Positions 44,852 to 57,258 of a stretch of 64,000 nt of DNA are shown here, one piece after another. The DNA is from Adiantum capillus-veneris. Taxonomy: Eukaryota; Streptophyta; Polypodiopsida; Polypodiales; Pteridaceae. The stretch is from the NCBI GenBank assembly GCA_014529385.2, contig CM043942.1:24456469-24520468 (forward strand), in the 5' to 3' direction. Position 1 is the first letter of the stretch, and each line of letters opens with the position of its first letter. A model generated the notes under the pieces. It was not told where the DNA came from. It ran no database searches and worked only from the letters and a program-made list of their open reading frames with translations. Made by a program: the position numbers and the translations under genes.

Positions 44852-45670
44852 CAAAAGGCTAAGTGGGATCTCTCTCTCTCTCTCCCCCCTCCCCCCCCCC
44901 CCCCCCCCCCCCCCGCAAAAGGCTAAGTGGGATAAATTGTCCATACTTGGAAAGGTCATACACCAATGAGCTATGGGTTTCGAAGCTCTAAACCCAAATA
45001 TCACCTTATAAACTATATTTTTTAAAATAAAAATGTTAAAGTTGGAGTTTCATTAAAAGATCCTTACAAGGACCCCTTCCCGCCCTTGAAGTAGCATGCC
45101 CTATTGTAACGATGTGAGCTCCTCCTCCTCCTTCATGTGGGTTACAAGTGACTATGATCAGTGCGGATCTATATGGCGTGTCCAAGTACATTTTGTTATG
45201 TTGATTTGACAAGTGCTAGAGCGCTAGCCCATCCACCTATCGGTGTTGTCATGGAGTTGTTCAGTCTGCCTTGAAGTAGTTCTACCTACCTTGTTAGTGC
45301 CAACTCTTGACATGCTTACACTTGCCGTTTATTTTATCACTTTTGGAATTTGTATGTCATACTTTGAAATTTGAAGGGTCAGTGAATAAGAGAAAAGCAA
45401 GTCTTAAGATGCCAGAATGAAGTAGCTATATTCACAAAAGGTGTGTCTCGGTCAACTCACAATCATGTCGCTTTGAAACTAAAAAATGCCTCTCGAGAGC
45501 AGTAAGAAAAGGAAAAAGTCCCACCTAGATTCTAATAAAAATAGTGTAAAAAACTATGTCCTATTTTTTAATATGAAAGGTGTGTTAAATTTGAAAGATG
45601 TGTTCTCAATTTAAGCCTCCTCCTCCTCCTCTCTCTATTAGTCTTTATCACCACAATGAAAAGCCCACAC

Positions 45671-45708
<38 letters not shown>

Positions 45709-45802
45709 ATTTTCTTGATCTTCTTTTGTGAAATTTATCAAGAGTGAGTAGGTTGAGGGTAAGACGGGCCATGCCACCGCTGAAGGCGGCGCCGTTTTAC
45801 TA
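44518..45802 (+). mobile_element. Helitron-type 3' block W, copy 3
   Basis: Plus-strand version ending CCGTTTTACTAG at 45,802 after the GC hairpin (45,773-45,790), followed by TACCAAAT. The (CT)n tract of the other copies has become two CT plus C-run blocks here. Confidence 0.65.
44778..44914 (+). repeat. Two (CT)n(C)n blocks with C runs of about 30
   Basis: CT run, about 30 C, GCAAAAGGCTAAGTGGGAT, then again CT, about 27 C and the same word. The second block looks like a local duplication of the first. Confidence 0.9.
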
Positions 45803-46147
45803 GTACCAAATAATAATGCCTTGATTTCAAAAAAATTGTGGGATGGATAGCACAAGATGCACACATGAACACAATGGTGCTGCTTGGCATACTCACAACC
45901 TTGGCATCACATTCTTTATGCACCTTGTAACAACCCTAGACACTACATATTGAACTAATCTAAATGGACAACAAGTTTAATCTCTGTTCTCACCACAGTA
46001 GTTCCCACAAAGAGTCTATTACCAATTTTGTGGGAAGGGAAGGTATGAACCAAAGACTTCTACCACCTCAAGAAAATTCACTATCTCCATCACAATATTG
46101 ATGTCATATCCCTTATGCACCTTGAAGTAGCACCCAACACAACACAA

Positions 46148-46440
46148 TGGATCAATTCAATCAAGCAACAAGATCAGTCTCCTCCCTTGCTCACTACTCC
46201 TATAAATCAAGATGCATAGCCACCCTAGAGATTCTACCTATGGTAACCCCAAATCCCTAGGATCCATGACAATCCAAGCAAGCCTATATGTCCCCAATTG
46301 ACCAATCAAGTGTTATAGATGTGGGGAATATGGGCACTACCAAGGTAGGTGCACTATCCAAGAAGGCACCTGTCCATGCAGACACCTTAAGGCACAAGAT
46401 CGCTACACAAGGGGCAACCAACCTTTTCCTTCAATATGAT
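46148..46440 (+). pseudogene. Zinc-knuckle gag-like fragment in unit Y (right arm)
   Basis: Plus-strand counterpart of 38,207-38,512. CYRCGEYGHYQGRC is kept around 46,310, but the upstream part has a frame change. It shows that the fragment was present before the inverted duplication arose. Confidence 0.5.
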
Positions 46441-46484
46441 CTCAATTACTCACTAGTTATCTACGTTGTTGCAACTGCAATCTC

Positions 46485-47073
46485 TATTAAGTATGGAGCC
46501 TGATTTACCCCTTGTAATTTTTTGTGTTAAAAACGCACATTTGTAAGGCCCCTGTTATGAGGAAAAGCCATCGTGCGTAAAGAAAAATCACTAATCGGAA
46601 ACCAAAATTTTCACGGCTAGTCTCGAGCTTTGCCGGAATTTTATGGCCGAACGACGTCTGAAAAGTGATCGGAAAACGGTCGATTGTTTGTCTGGTTGGC
46701 CGGTGGCCGGTAGTCAATGGCCGGTGGTCGATTTCAAAGATGGACTTGTTTTCTCAAGGGCGGCCACACATGGGCAAATTGGAGGGTCCGATTTGGACTT
46801 GTCAACACAAGGGCGGCTACACACGGCTGCCTTTCATGAGAGAGGGCAACCCTTGAGGCCTATAAAAGAAGGCTTCTTCTATACATAAAAATGGATTGTG
46901 AAGCATTGTGGTGCATTGTGAAGTTGATGTGAGGTGGTGAGAGTGAAGCAAAGCGGGAGCTCCAAGAGGGTATAATGTCTTTGTAATCTACTTCTTGTTT
47001 TGAAGTACTAAAGCCATTGAGTGGCTGCTTTTTCGTGGACATAGCCCACATTGGGTGAACCACGTATATCGTG

Positions 47074-47123
<50 letters not shown>

Positions 47124-47211
47124 ACTCTATAATCTCTTGTGTGTGAAAATTATCTCTCTCCATTAAGTAATCTACTCAATTATCTACTTAGTTACGTCAT
47201 ATTTCCTAACA
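46485..47211 (-). mobile_element. Solo LTR with target duplication (right arm)
   Basis: Inverted counterpart of 37,399-38,161, flanked on the plus strand by ATCTC (46,480-46,484) and ATTTC (47,212-47,216). Its 3' terminal TGTTAAG has become TATTAAG on the plus strand. A (CT)n run is at 47,079-47,121. Confidence 0.8.
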
Positions 47212-47572
47212 ATTTCACAATGTGTAGTACGTTCATCTTTGGGACTAATCTCAATGTGAATGTCAACCCCACCTCCAACCTCACCATGTGAATTACTACC
47301 AGTATCTCCAATCGCAACCATGCATGCACCTCTTACCTTGAAAACACTCTTTGCATCATTATAAACCTCTCCATCAGCCTTGCCTCAATTCTTGTCTTCT
47401 CCCTTAATATCTTTTGCACCGACACCATCTACTCATCCTATCACCTCATACCATTGTTGCGTTTGGAGTTATGACTAGAGCCCAAAGAGTCGCACTTAGA
47501 TGGTTCACCCCCTTGAGAACTTGCTAGAGGCAACAAGACACAAGCCCCCAACATGTAGGAGATACTTCACTT

Positions 47573-47776
47573 AGCTAGATCACTCAGAACTTCCAACCAT
47601 TGAAGAAGAACAATGTGCCTAGCTCAAGGTATACAATGACATGCACAATAGGAAGTCTCCCTTGCATACCACTTAGCTAGCTCACTCAGAACTTCCAGCC
47701 ATTGAAGAATAACAATGTGCCTAGCCCAAGGTATACAATGACATGCACAATAGGAAGTCTCCCTTGCATACCACTT
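47573..47776. repeat. 102-bp tandem duplication
   Basis: AGCTAGATCACTCAGAACTT at 47,573 returns as AGCTAGCTCACTCAGAACTT at 47,675, with about four differences over 102 bp. The left arm has one copy. Confidence 0.88.
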
Positions 47777-47786
47777 TAATGCCCCT

Positions 47787-48429
47787 ATAAGTAGAAGCAC
47801 ATCAACTTGATGCAATACCCCACCCAAAGAAGAAGATCCTTAACATGCAGGACCTCCTTCTATGGGTGGTAGCAAGAAAATCTAAGAATTTCAAGTTGAT
47901 AAAATACCATCATATGCCATGGAAGCTCCTTCACATTTGGGTCAGCGCTCTAAAATTGGGTGATTTATTAAGAGCCTAGCCAGAGAAGTCCACTTGTGTA
48001 TTGAAGAATTGTCCCAACCAATCCTTCTAGCAACATGGCTAAGGGATCACCCTACACCCTTGCATCAGGTAGTAACTTTCATGCACAATTTTAAGGATGC
48101 ATTTGCATGATCCTCTTGTGCACTATAAAGCATGGGTTCCAAGTTGGGCATCCACACGATGACTATCATTGATGTGAATGTGTTTGGATGGTCCTCTTGT
48201 GCACTATCAATCATGGGTTTTGATCCACACAATGGCTATCATTGATGATGGCACCCAAACTTATGAGAGATAGAGCATATGAGGCAACCCAAAGTATGTA
48301 GAGGTAGTGAAAGTAGAGATTGCAAAGATGCATAGGGATCATCTTTGCATTTCCCAATGGCTATCACCTATGGTCACTGCTCCAAATTAGAAAAACTCCA
48401 ATAAAATGAGTGTGTGTGTGTTGACTTCA
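47787..48429. other. No gene seen
   Basis: No frame of note, no repeat match recognised. It may be a decayed retroelement leading into the fragment that follows. Confidence 0.4.
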
Positions 48430-48745
48430 AAGATCGATCTAAACAAGGCCATAGTGCAAGACGAATTCCCTATTCCACTTACATAGGGAGGTCATAGGGT
48501 ACTTAAGGATGTAGCATGGAATGTCTAGTATACTAATTTATGGACAGTTTAAGGGGGTAAAATAATATGGCTATCCACTCAGATGATAAGATCAAAACGG
48601 CGGGAACTTTCATCTACACCAAGATTCCATCTGGACTCATGTATGCCCAAGCATCCTTGAACAGATCATGTACATCATCTTTGACCCATTCAAGTTGGGG
48701 TATACCTATCTAACTACTATCCTCATTATTTGATATACTAAAAGG
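48430..48745 (+). pseudogene. Ty3/gypsy reverse transcriptase fragment, broken
   Basis: Plus-strand text reads, across frame breaks, like the polymerase palm of gypsy elements: a GYNQM-like remnant near 48,565, then GTFIYTKIPSGLMYAQASL at 48,605-48,660. The expected residues are GLMNAQASF. About 100 residues can be followed. All flanking domains are missing or unreadable. Confidence 0.55.
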
Positions 48746-49846
48746 AATAAGGGCCCATCGCCCACATATGTTCACCTCCTTCCTCATTGCACACATGCAC
48801 TAGGTAGGGTGGAAAACTGATTTCATTTACGTGTGCACAAGTTCCAAAAGTAGCTAAGACTTATAGCCTTTAGAGCAGGGAGGTGGAGTTTCATGTTTCT
48901 GTGTATGAGAGCTTTGTGTGCAGGAAGTTGTGCAAACATTAAAGACATTTGAAGTTTAAGCTTCATCGCAGAAAGCTTAGCATGGTGAGCATTAATTAAG
49001 GATGCAGAAGACCTTTGTGTAGGACGTTGAAACTCAACACTCTTTTGATAAAAAAGGAGAGTTGTAGCACTGCAAAAATTGATTAATGCAACCAGTACAC
49101 ATCAAAGTATAGTGAGCACAAGAGTTACACAATAGAGCTTGCAAAAATGCAAGCTGATCACAATGTTCGATGCAAATTTGAAGAATCAGAACATGAACTT
49201 CTGTGCAAGGCTTATATACAGTGAATTGACATTGTGCAAGGTACATGTAATCCGTGAGTAGAGAATAGGTATTCAGTGTAGCCAAGTAGAATCTAATTGA
49301 GCAATGTCAACATAAGCTAGCCACGGAATATTCGGCACGAGCAAAATTGCATCAATATTGTGTGTACCAATAGCAAGGGTTGAAGTGAGCAAGCAAAAAA
49401 CCACAACGCTTTTTATGTTATGTTTGGTCACATATTACACAAAACATAGGAAGCCTGCCAAAAATATAATTTTGCTAAGCAATTCAACTTTAGGAACCTC
49501 CGGGTCAAAATCTATAAAATCTCTTGTGAACCACCTTAGTGAGATCTTGATTTTCCGATATTTTCCACCTCCGACTGCTTGAATCCTTCAGGTATGCGCA
49601 GCTCACAAGGACTTTTCCACCCACTACAAAAGAAAGAAACGTCCTTAATTAAGCTAGTGACAACCTTTTCGATAAATTTACTAGTAATGACCTTCTTTTC
49701 TCGGAAGCAGCTCGTTTTGTTTTCTTGGTGCCTAGCTTATACACAGATTTATAGATTTCAAAGAGGTCTTTTGTTTCCACCCTACAAAACAAACAGACCA
49801 TGAGAGAAGATTCAATGTGTGTGTGTGTGTGTGGGTGTATGCATAT

Positions 49847-49896
<50 letters not shown>

Positions 49897-50250
49897 GAGA
49901 GGCACACACACACACAGGCTAACCCTCACTGTCTTGCAGCCATTTGATACACATATATTCTTCCAAGTTTAGGGTTTTACCATTCCCTTAATTCTCAACA
50001 AGCCGGCCAGAAGCTTCTTCCGTTGTCCACCATCGATGAGGTAGTTGTGTCGCAGGATCTTCAGAAATTCTTATTTAATAGACCAGGTGTTCAAAGGGAC
50101 GCGGAAGAACCTCATACTGCACCTTCCATGGCGGTGCTGGCTAATTGGAGGGAGATTTTGAAATGCCCGGTGCAGTCTCACAAATAGGCCTACTATGAAG
50201 ACATTCTTTTTCTAAGGATGGCTTCACAAACGGGCGCCCCCCCCCGTCCC
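48746..50250. other. No gene seen; microsatellite at 49,820-49,915
   Basis: Short frames only. Near 49,820 a GT run, a GA run (49,851-49,890) and a CA run (49,901-49,915) occur together. The plus strand at 50,000-50,190 has a short open text without a recognised domain. Confidence 0.45.
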
Positions 50251-51143
50251 CTGTGCCCTACATGGGCACTCACAAAGTGAGCACTCTTTCTTTTTTGGAG
50301 AGAAGTTGAACTTTAAATTAATAGGAAAAAAAAGAAGGTACAAGTACCCATAGGAAAGGGGTGGTTAAGCCTTCAGCTAGAAAGGTTAAGACATTATCAA
50401 GTCTCTCATCTTGAATCTAACATCAGAGTAGAACTTAGGGAGGTGGGTTCTCCATTGCTATCACCTAGTCACTATTGCAGCTTTAGCTAAGTCAAACTAC
50501 AATACATATAAATGGGTAGGTTGACTACCAAATACAACTAAGTTTCTTTGTGTCCAAATGAACCATAAGATACACCCTCTCCAAATATTCCACAATGGAA
50601 TATCCAATCCTTTGGCATGCCCCAGAAGGAATCCTTGAACATTTAGAGGGGAGGTGGAGAGCTGTATGCACACTTTCTTCAAAGAAGATAGAATTTGGTT
50701 GTTGTATTTACATCTGCACCTCTAACAGATTCCATTACTAACTCCAACCGTCAAGGCCCTTTGTCCACTCCAAATCCCTTCATAAAGTATTAACTAGAGT
50801 AAAAAACTATGTTTTGCTATACTTGGATACGCCCACAAACATTTGAACATGTACATCCATTGTTTATACCTCCATTAAAATTTCCATTTATCGCTCCTCT
50901 TCATCTCTTCATCCAGCTGGCCTTGTTGGTTTGATTGCCTGTAGATCTGAGTGGAGATATGCTGGATTGAGCTATGGCTAAGGTTGACTTTTATGTGGGA
51001 TTATAAGCTTCCCAAGAATTTTCTAGGCCCTTTCCAAGCACCATCTTGATGTTGGTAGGCTGAGATTGAAGTCTCCTTGCAACTTCTCTCCTGTCTTCAA
51101 TAGGTGATCCTAGAAGAGGTCTTCCCATTTTTTGATTCTAACC

Positions 51144-52490
51144 TTAACACTAGGTTAGTAACCTAACAGGACATAAAAGTGTCCTTTTAGGGTTTTGAAA
51201 AAAACCTCCAAAACCATAGTAGATCCACTCATTTTGTAAAATCCTTTCATGAGGTTATAGTTCAAGGCCTACTACACATGGAAAAAATAAGAGACTTGTA
51301 AAATTTCTCATCTTTTGGTCACACCAAGCCTCCAAAGTTGATGGACCAGTACATTTTCATCAAAACAGTCATTTCTTACGTTTTTTTGTATAAAAATAAG
51401 ATTAGGAATTTTTGTAGGACTTGAGATAAATTCCCTTGTTAACTTCAATGGGTTGGTGATCAGAACATATGATTGCTTCTCACTCACTATTTTTTGTTTT
51501 GCCAAAAGAAATAGGTACAAAAAAGTTGATTTTTTACCATTCTGCAAACCTATCATCAAAGTTTCTATAGCCACGCTGAATACAAATAATATATGCATGT
51601 TTTCTTAGTTCCCTATTGTCCTTTAGGTTCATAAGGAGCCATGGAGCATGTCAAAAGAATAATACATCTCTTACCAAGGGGAATCTTGGGGACAAAGATG
51701 AAGTGCTAAATACAGCAAACATGAAAAAACTGGGTTCAAAATTATGAGTTGTAGAATCCCATAGAAACTATCGAATATCTAGCCAAATTTGATCCTTATG
51801 ACTAGATATGGTTACTACCTACAAAATGCATATAGTTGTCATAAGAAACTAGCAATATTGAAAAAGCTATACTTGATATACTAGAATGTTTTGTTTTCTT
51901 CTATAATAGAAAAAACCAACCATCGTTGTATACTATGCAAAATAGGGTATTAGGTGCCCAAAAACTCAAGGAATATTAGCTTTATGTTACAATATGGGAC
52001 ATAGAAAATCAAAACTACATTTGGATATCATGAAAGCCACCAAACAAATCATAGAAGAGCTAAAATTGGCTAAAAAACAGGATTTGACAATTTTTGTAAT
52101 TTGGTCATAACTTACAACTTTAACATTTATTTCTCCCTAGAAGCATCAGGACATGTTGAGGACTACGAAAGATAGTTCTCTAGCATTATAGACCTCACAA
52201 ACATGAATTCTAGAGTGGTATGGTTGCAAAAAGTTGAAAAAAGCCAAAAACAGGACCCGTTTTTTCACACAGTTTAGGTTGTGAAATGTTGTGCAAGGAC
52301 AAGGTTAAAGATGGAATTGATATTCCAAAAAAATGTCAAGTTTTTTTCAGCTCATGAGACAACTTTCTAGATAGATAGCACCTCAAAATCCATTTTGAAA
52401 CTCTTGACATAATTCAAGGAAAATGGTCACTTAACAGGACATAAAAGTGTCCCAGGACATAAAAGTGTCCCATTACCAACCTAGTGTTAA
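51144..52490. mobile_element. TTAA-flanked TIR element nested in the LINE
   Basis: Left end TTAACACTAGGTTAGTAAC, right end complement TTAACACTAGGTTGGTAATG. The element proper is 51,148-52,486 if TTAA is the target duplication, as in piggyBac transposons. A 16-bp near-palindrome GGACATAAAAGTGTCC lies once inside the left end and twice inside the right end. No transposase was seen. A CACTA superfamily reading (CACTA ends) would need a 3-bp direct duplication, which is not present. Confidence 0.65.
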
Positions 52491-53422
52491 AGCACATGTG
52501 TGCCTTCCTCCCTAGTGGAGATTTGACTTTGCCTATCGAAGGTGAGTCATATAAAAAAACAAGAAAGATTAGTTCTGAAGGATCTGGATGGTGTCCATTT
52601 AAGCTTGATGATGCAGTTCCATGCTTCCAAAAACCTGTAAACAATTGTTGAGCCTACAGGCTTGATGTTGGATACAAGAGAAAGCATAATTTCCTTGATG
52701 TCTAGATTGGTCCAAGCCTTGTATTCTTGAAGCTTGAATTTATGACAGTCCCTTTTGATTAGTAGAGCCCAAAGATCAATGGATGTAACTGCTCTCAGAA
52801 TCCATTTTGTGGCCATTCTTGTGGTAATGAGGTCTAGATACATTAGGCCTAAAACTCCTTTAATCTTTGGTAGGTATAATTATGCCCAAGCTACCTTGGG
52901 AAGTTTGTGATTTTGATCATTACCTCCGCATAAGAAGTCTTTGGTCATTGCATAAGCTTTTTTGAGTTGGTATTTGGCAGGGGACCAACATGACAGAAAG
53001 TATACAAGACTGGGCAAAATAAAGTGATTAAGCACCAAGGTTCTTGAGGAAAGAGAGATGCTATGGTTCTTCCATTAATTTTTTTTTTGTTTGGACTTGT
53101 TAAGGACCCATTCCCATCTTTGATTCAGAGTGACTTTGAATCCCATTGGAATACCAAGGAGCCTAAAAACATGTCCATCAAATATGGGGCTGCAACTTGC
53201 ATCAATTATAAGCTGAGGGACATTACCTAAGGAGATTTTGTAACCCGAGGGACATTACCTAAGGAGATTTTGTAACCTATTTTTGAATGGTTTATAATAG
53301 AGCCACTTGCTACACAAAAAATATTCAAACATTCCTAGAAGGTAGTGATTACCTGAGTGTCAGATGCCATTATTCCATTGGTGTCATATGCAAATTTTTG
53401 TAGACACAAATTTTTAGTGGCA

Positions 53423-53749
53423 TTAGGAATCTTTATAATTTTGATCTTCCCTTGATACATTGCTTCTAGGACAAGCCATCCAAATGTATAAGAACATATG
53501 GCATGTAATAGTGGAGCAACCTTGCCTTATAAAGTTGGTCAAAGGAAAAGCATATGTAAGGTCACCATTGATGGCTATATTAGCATAGGCATTTCCAAAG
53601 AGAATATGAATGAACCTGATGAAGACTTTACCGAATCCCATGTCAAAAAGGGATTGGAAGATGAAGTCCCACTTCATTCTATCATAAGCCTTATCAAAAT
53701 CAATTTTGAAAAAACCAAAGTCTTGACAGCTTTCTTTGTGCATAATCAA
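53423..53749 (-). pseudogene. LINE reverse transcriptase core fragment
   Basis: 109 codons containing DFDKAYDRMKWDF (motif A) and the FIRQGCS remnant (motif B). The YADD motif is not readable. Part of the decayed LINE. Confidence 0.75.
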
Positions 53750-54300
53750 TCAACTTTCAATGATAATATTGATTCTTTGATTTCCACCTCTGTGAGAGGC
53801 TGATCCATAAGCTCAGTCATGTGTTGGGGCACACTCTACTTCCTTATTCTAGAGATGTAAGAACTTGCTTTGGATTGATCAGGACCCCTTTGAGGGGGAT
53901 TAGAAAAGATGTTCGTAAAAAATGCCTTGGCCAGTGCCAGATTGTCTGCATGAGTTTGAGTGATAACTCCATTTTTATTTTTTAAAAAGGGTATAAAGTC
54001 CTTATTTTTCTTCCTCTTGAGAAGGGCAAACATGCTATTCTTAGGTCTACCTATTTTACATGCCCAATGGTCTCTTATTCACAAGATGGAGCCCTAGCAG
54101 CTAAGATTTTCTTGTTTCAATTGTTCTTTGTACCAACTTACCTGCCAGTGGAGAGAACCTTGTAACAACTTACCTACCAGTGATCCTATGAAAGCCCAAT
54201 ACTCATGAAATCTTTGTCCAACCTGGTTTCTCTTAAGCAGCTGCCATTTTGTTTGTTTGTCCAAGTGGTACCTGTTCAGTTGTGATATCAATTAGACTAA

Positions 54301-54606
54301 GAGAGTTAGTTAAGTTAGGGGTGAAAGCATGAGAAGGTGGTCACGTTTTGGGGCAAAATTGGTGGATCACTTTGGTACTTTCATATTGTGTGAGGGTCTA
54401 GTCTAAGTTGATTAGAAGGTACCAAGATTTGAAAACATCACTTCAAGATTTCATCATTTCTTGAAATGCAAGCATGCAGCAAAAGTAATGTGCTCAGTGG
54501 CGGCATGCGCCAAGGTCGCCTTGCGTGCTTTCGGAGCTCACTTTTTGCTGTGCTCTACCACTAGTGTCATGAGATTGCTGACAACCATTACTTCCTCAAG
54601 GTAGTG

Positions 54607-54665
<59 letters not shown>

Positions 54666-54739
54666 GCTGATGCTTGCTCATCTCTCTTGGGTCAATTTTC
54701 CTTGTAGTTCTAGATTGTTGAAATGCTGGATTTTCTTCT

Positions 54740-54781
<42 letters not shown>

Positions 54782-54800
54782 GCTGAGGGTGTTGCATTCG
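54301..54800. other. No gene seen; two (CT)n tracts
   Basis: CT runs at 54,608-54,661 and 54,744-54,779. The rest shows no motif. Confidence 0.6.
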
Positions 54801-56159
54801 TTGTTGTATGAGATTTGATAGTTTTTTGATTGGGACACCAAAAATGAAGACACCACCATGAAAGTGCACCTTACCAAATAAATCACCGGTTGAGGTGTCA
54901 TCCACAAGCTTTCATTCGAGTAGTAGCAAACGGCCCAAGAGTGGTGCAAGTTTGTCGTCAAAGGACACCTTACTTGCCTCTTATAAGAGCAATGGTAATC
55001 CTTCTATAAATCTCTTAATTAGTACTTTTTGGTTAAAAAATTAGATGTTAAAGGCTTGCCACTGTTTATCCCATGTCCACATGTCATTAGTTTTATGCAT
55101 AGTTTTACATGGCGGTGGAATTGTTTTGACTAATCCCCTTCCCTCTGAATTTTTGTTCTCAATAGTAGCATCTCGGAAGGCTCAATATCCTAAGCAGACC
55201 AGATTCTACTTTACCCGACATGAGCTAGATGAGGAGTACGGTCTAAGTTTGGAAGGCAAGTTGTACCAACATTTGTCTGATGAGGATGTGGTAGATGAGA
55301 ATTGGTTGGCTCTTCACAAAGAAAAAGGAGAAGGGTGCCAGAATCTTCTTGCATATGGTGTGGCCTGAATATGTAGAAGAATGTAGGTTATTGTTTCACA
55401 AAGTATATCAAGCCATGCCAACCAACAAAGAAATCACACACAAGTTTTCAACCTTGTTTGTATATGAGAGATGCCCAGCTGCCATGCAAAGTCCAACGGG
55501 TCAGCGGAGGTTGCATGGGCTATTTTTGGTGAACAGGTCCTAGATCACTGCAAGAAGCTCCCAGGAGAAATGGACAAAAGGCTCACTAACTGGACTGAGT
55601 GCAATGAGAATGGTCAGCATGTGACTCGGACCACACAATCCACATCAAAGGCTCTCATTGACCATGGTGGATAAGTTCTATTTCCTACAGTTTGGGCCCT
55701 CACTCATTTTTGAATTGCATCTCTATTAATCTCCAAATCGTGGCGGAAGTGGAGCAGATGTTGTCTGCAAGAAAGAGTACACTAGTGACTGTGAAAAGCA
55801 GACTAAATGCAGCCCAAGTGCAACTACAAGAGAAAAGTTAGAGCTTGTGGAAGATAGAGGGAACATCTTCAGCTGCAATAGTGCTTCAAGGGCAATGGCC
55901 GAGCTTCAAACACTAAAAGACAACATGGAGGGAGGAGCATGTGGTGCATCTGATTCTGAGCTGATGGTAATTGATGCAAAGATCATTGCTCTCTCAAGTG
56001 CATTGATAGCTCTAGGGGATGATGCAAGCAACTCAAAGATTAGAGACGACGTTGATTGTATAGAGGTATGCAATGTAAAACTATACCTTGCATTTAGGTT
56101 TTTAAGTGCAATGTAAGTAGCATGTGAGCTTTCTAAGTGGTTCATAGAGTTTTGGGATA

Positions 56160-57010
56160 TTACTTAACAAGTACAACACCTGAATCTGATCATGTTTTGC
56201 ATGGTACTTTCCACAAGTCCTAATGGAGTTTTTTTGGTACTTAACAAGGCACAAGTAGATAGAACTACACAAACTCCACCATTTAACAAGGATTAAATAT
56301 GTCATGGTACTTTATATAAGTACTAATGAATCCGTATGGGTGCTTCACAAAGCTTAAGGATGGTAAAAATGAGGCAAAACTCTCAGATTCCACCATGTGA
56401 TTTTGATTTTATACACCATGGTACTTTTTGTAGTTACCAATGAGGCATTGTTGGTACTGCATAAAGCTTATAAATGAAAGCAAATAGGTAGAAGTCTCAA
56501 AATCCAACATCTAAGGTGGATTGAGTAGATCATGGTACTTTTTGTAAGTACCAATGCAAGTGTATTGACCAGTGGTTCACAAATCTTAGTGATGGTGGTG
56601 GAAATCACAAAGTCCTCCATTAGACTAGGATTAAAGGTACTTTGTGAGGCTAAGTAATATGGTAGCTTTTAATATGGTAGTTCAAATTCAATGTACAACC
56701 AAGAGTACCCACATAGGCACGTTGTACATATTGTTGTATTATTTGGTAGAGTTTATAGTACCTATCATAGGTACATTGACAAAATATATGCCTTTATCTT
56801 TCAAGGTACCTTTCATAGGTCGATACTTTGAAATTACCTATGCTCTGTTTCCAAAGTACCATGCATGTGTTTGTACCATGGGAATGTACATATGCCTTTG
56901 TTGCAAAGTGCCTTTCATATGTGCTTGGTAGGTTCTTATGATTGGTACTTTGAGCTTGTCCTTGGTACTCTCATAGGTACTTAGAGTGTATCCCTGGTAC
57001 TTTTTTGACC
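56160..57010. repeat. GGTACTT-rich stretch (within an intron)
   Basis: GGTACTT, AGTACC and close variants occur about every 30-60 bases (for example 56,205, 56,236, 56,303, 56,418, 56,535). The same density is seen at 59,840-60,180 and 62,380-62,760 and nowhere else in the window. Confidence 0.7.
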
Positions 57011-57244
57011 TGGACTAATATTTACTTGTCAAGTGTGGTGCAGAAAGAACTAATTGAGTTGGCAGCATCAGAAGCTACATGTGCTGCTCAAGTCACATTT
57101 CATGAGAGCTTGCTGGATCAAGTGAAGAGAGGTGACTCAATGTTGCTACGACCGACAGATGGCGAGCATGGGAGTCACCAAGAATCCAAACTGTCTGTTC
57201 TAGGAGCATGTGCTACATGTGGTTTAGGTTTTGTGGCTTCCAAA

Positions 57245-57258
57245 GTAGTGTGTGTGTG
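57245..57258 (+). repeat. (GT)n causing a frame change
   Basis: A GTGTGTGTGT run lies exactly where the frame of the cysteine segment changes. The shift equals one extra GT unit. Slippage at this run explains the break. Confidence 0.6.

Larger units (their letters stand above)
44518..47786 (-). repeat. Right arm of the 3-kb inverted duplication
   Basis: Reverse complement of 36,925-40,047. In order on the plus strand: W3, unit Y inner part with the zinc-knuckle fragment, solo LTR (inverted), unit Y outer part. It has a private 102-bp tandem duplication near its outer end and extra C runs near its inner end. Confidence 0.88.
50290..54300 (-). mobile_element. Decayed L1-type LINE
   Basis: Minus-strand fragments come in the order expected for ORF2. 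53,836-54,033 has a pre-RT region (LKNKNGVITQTHADNLALAK). 53,423-53,749 has FFKIDFDKAYDRMKWDFIF and then FIRQGCS of the reverse transcriptase. 52,414-52,843 has the connector. 50,497-50,682 has the C-terminal end with GCILWFIWTQRNLVVFG. Stops and frameshifts are frequent. The left end with a purine/T-run and CACTCACAAAGTGAG hairpin (about 50,265-50,300) may be the 3' end. It is interrupted by the TIR element at 51,144-52,490. Confidence 0.75.

Noticed and set aside
51144-52490. CACTA-superfamily non-autonomous element
   Set aside because: Ends begin CACTA, but the flanking 3-mers (TAA and TTA) are not a direct duplication, while TTAA is present on both sides.
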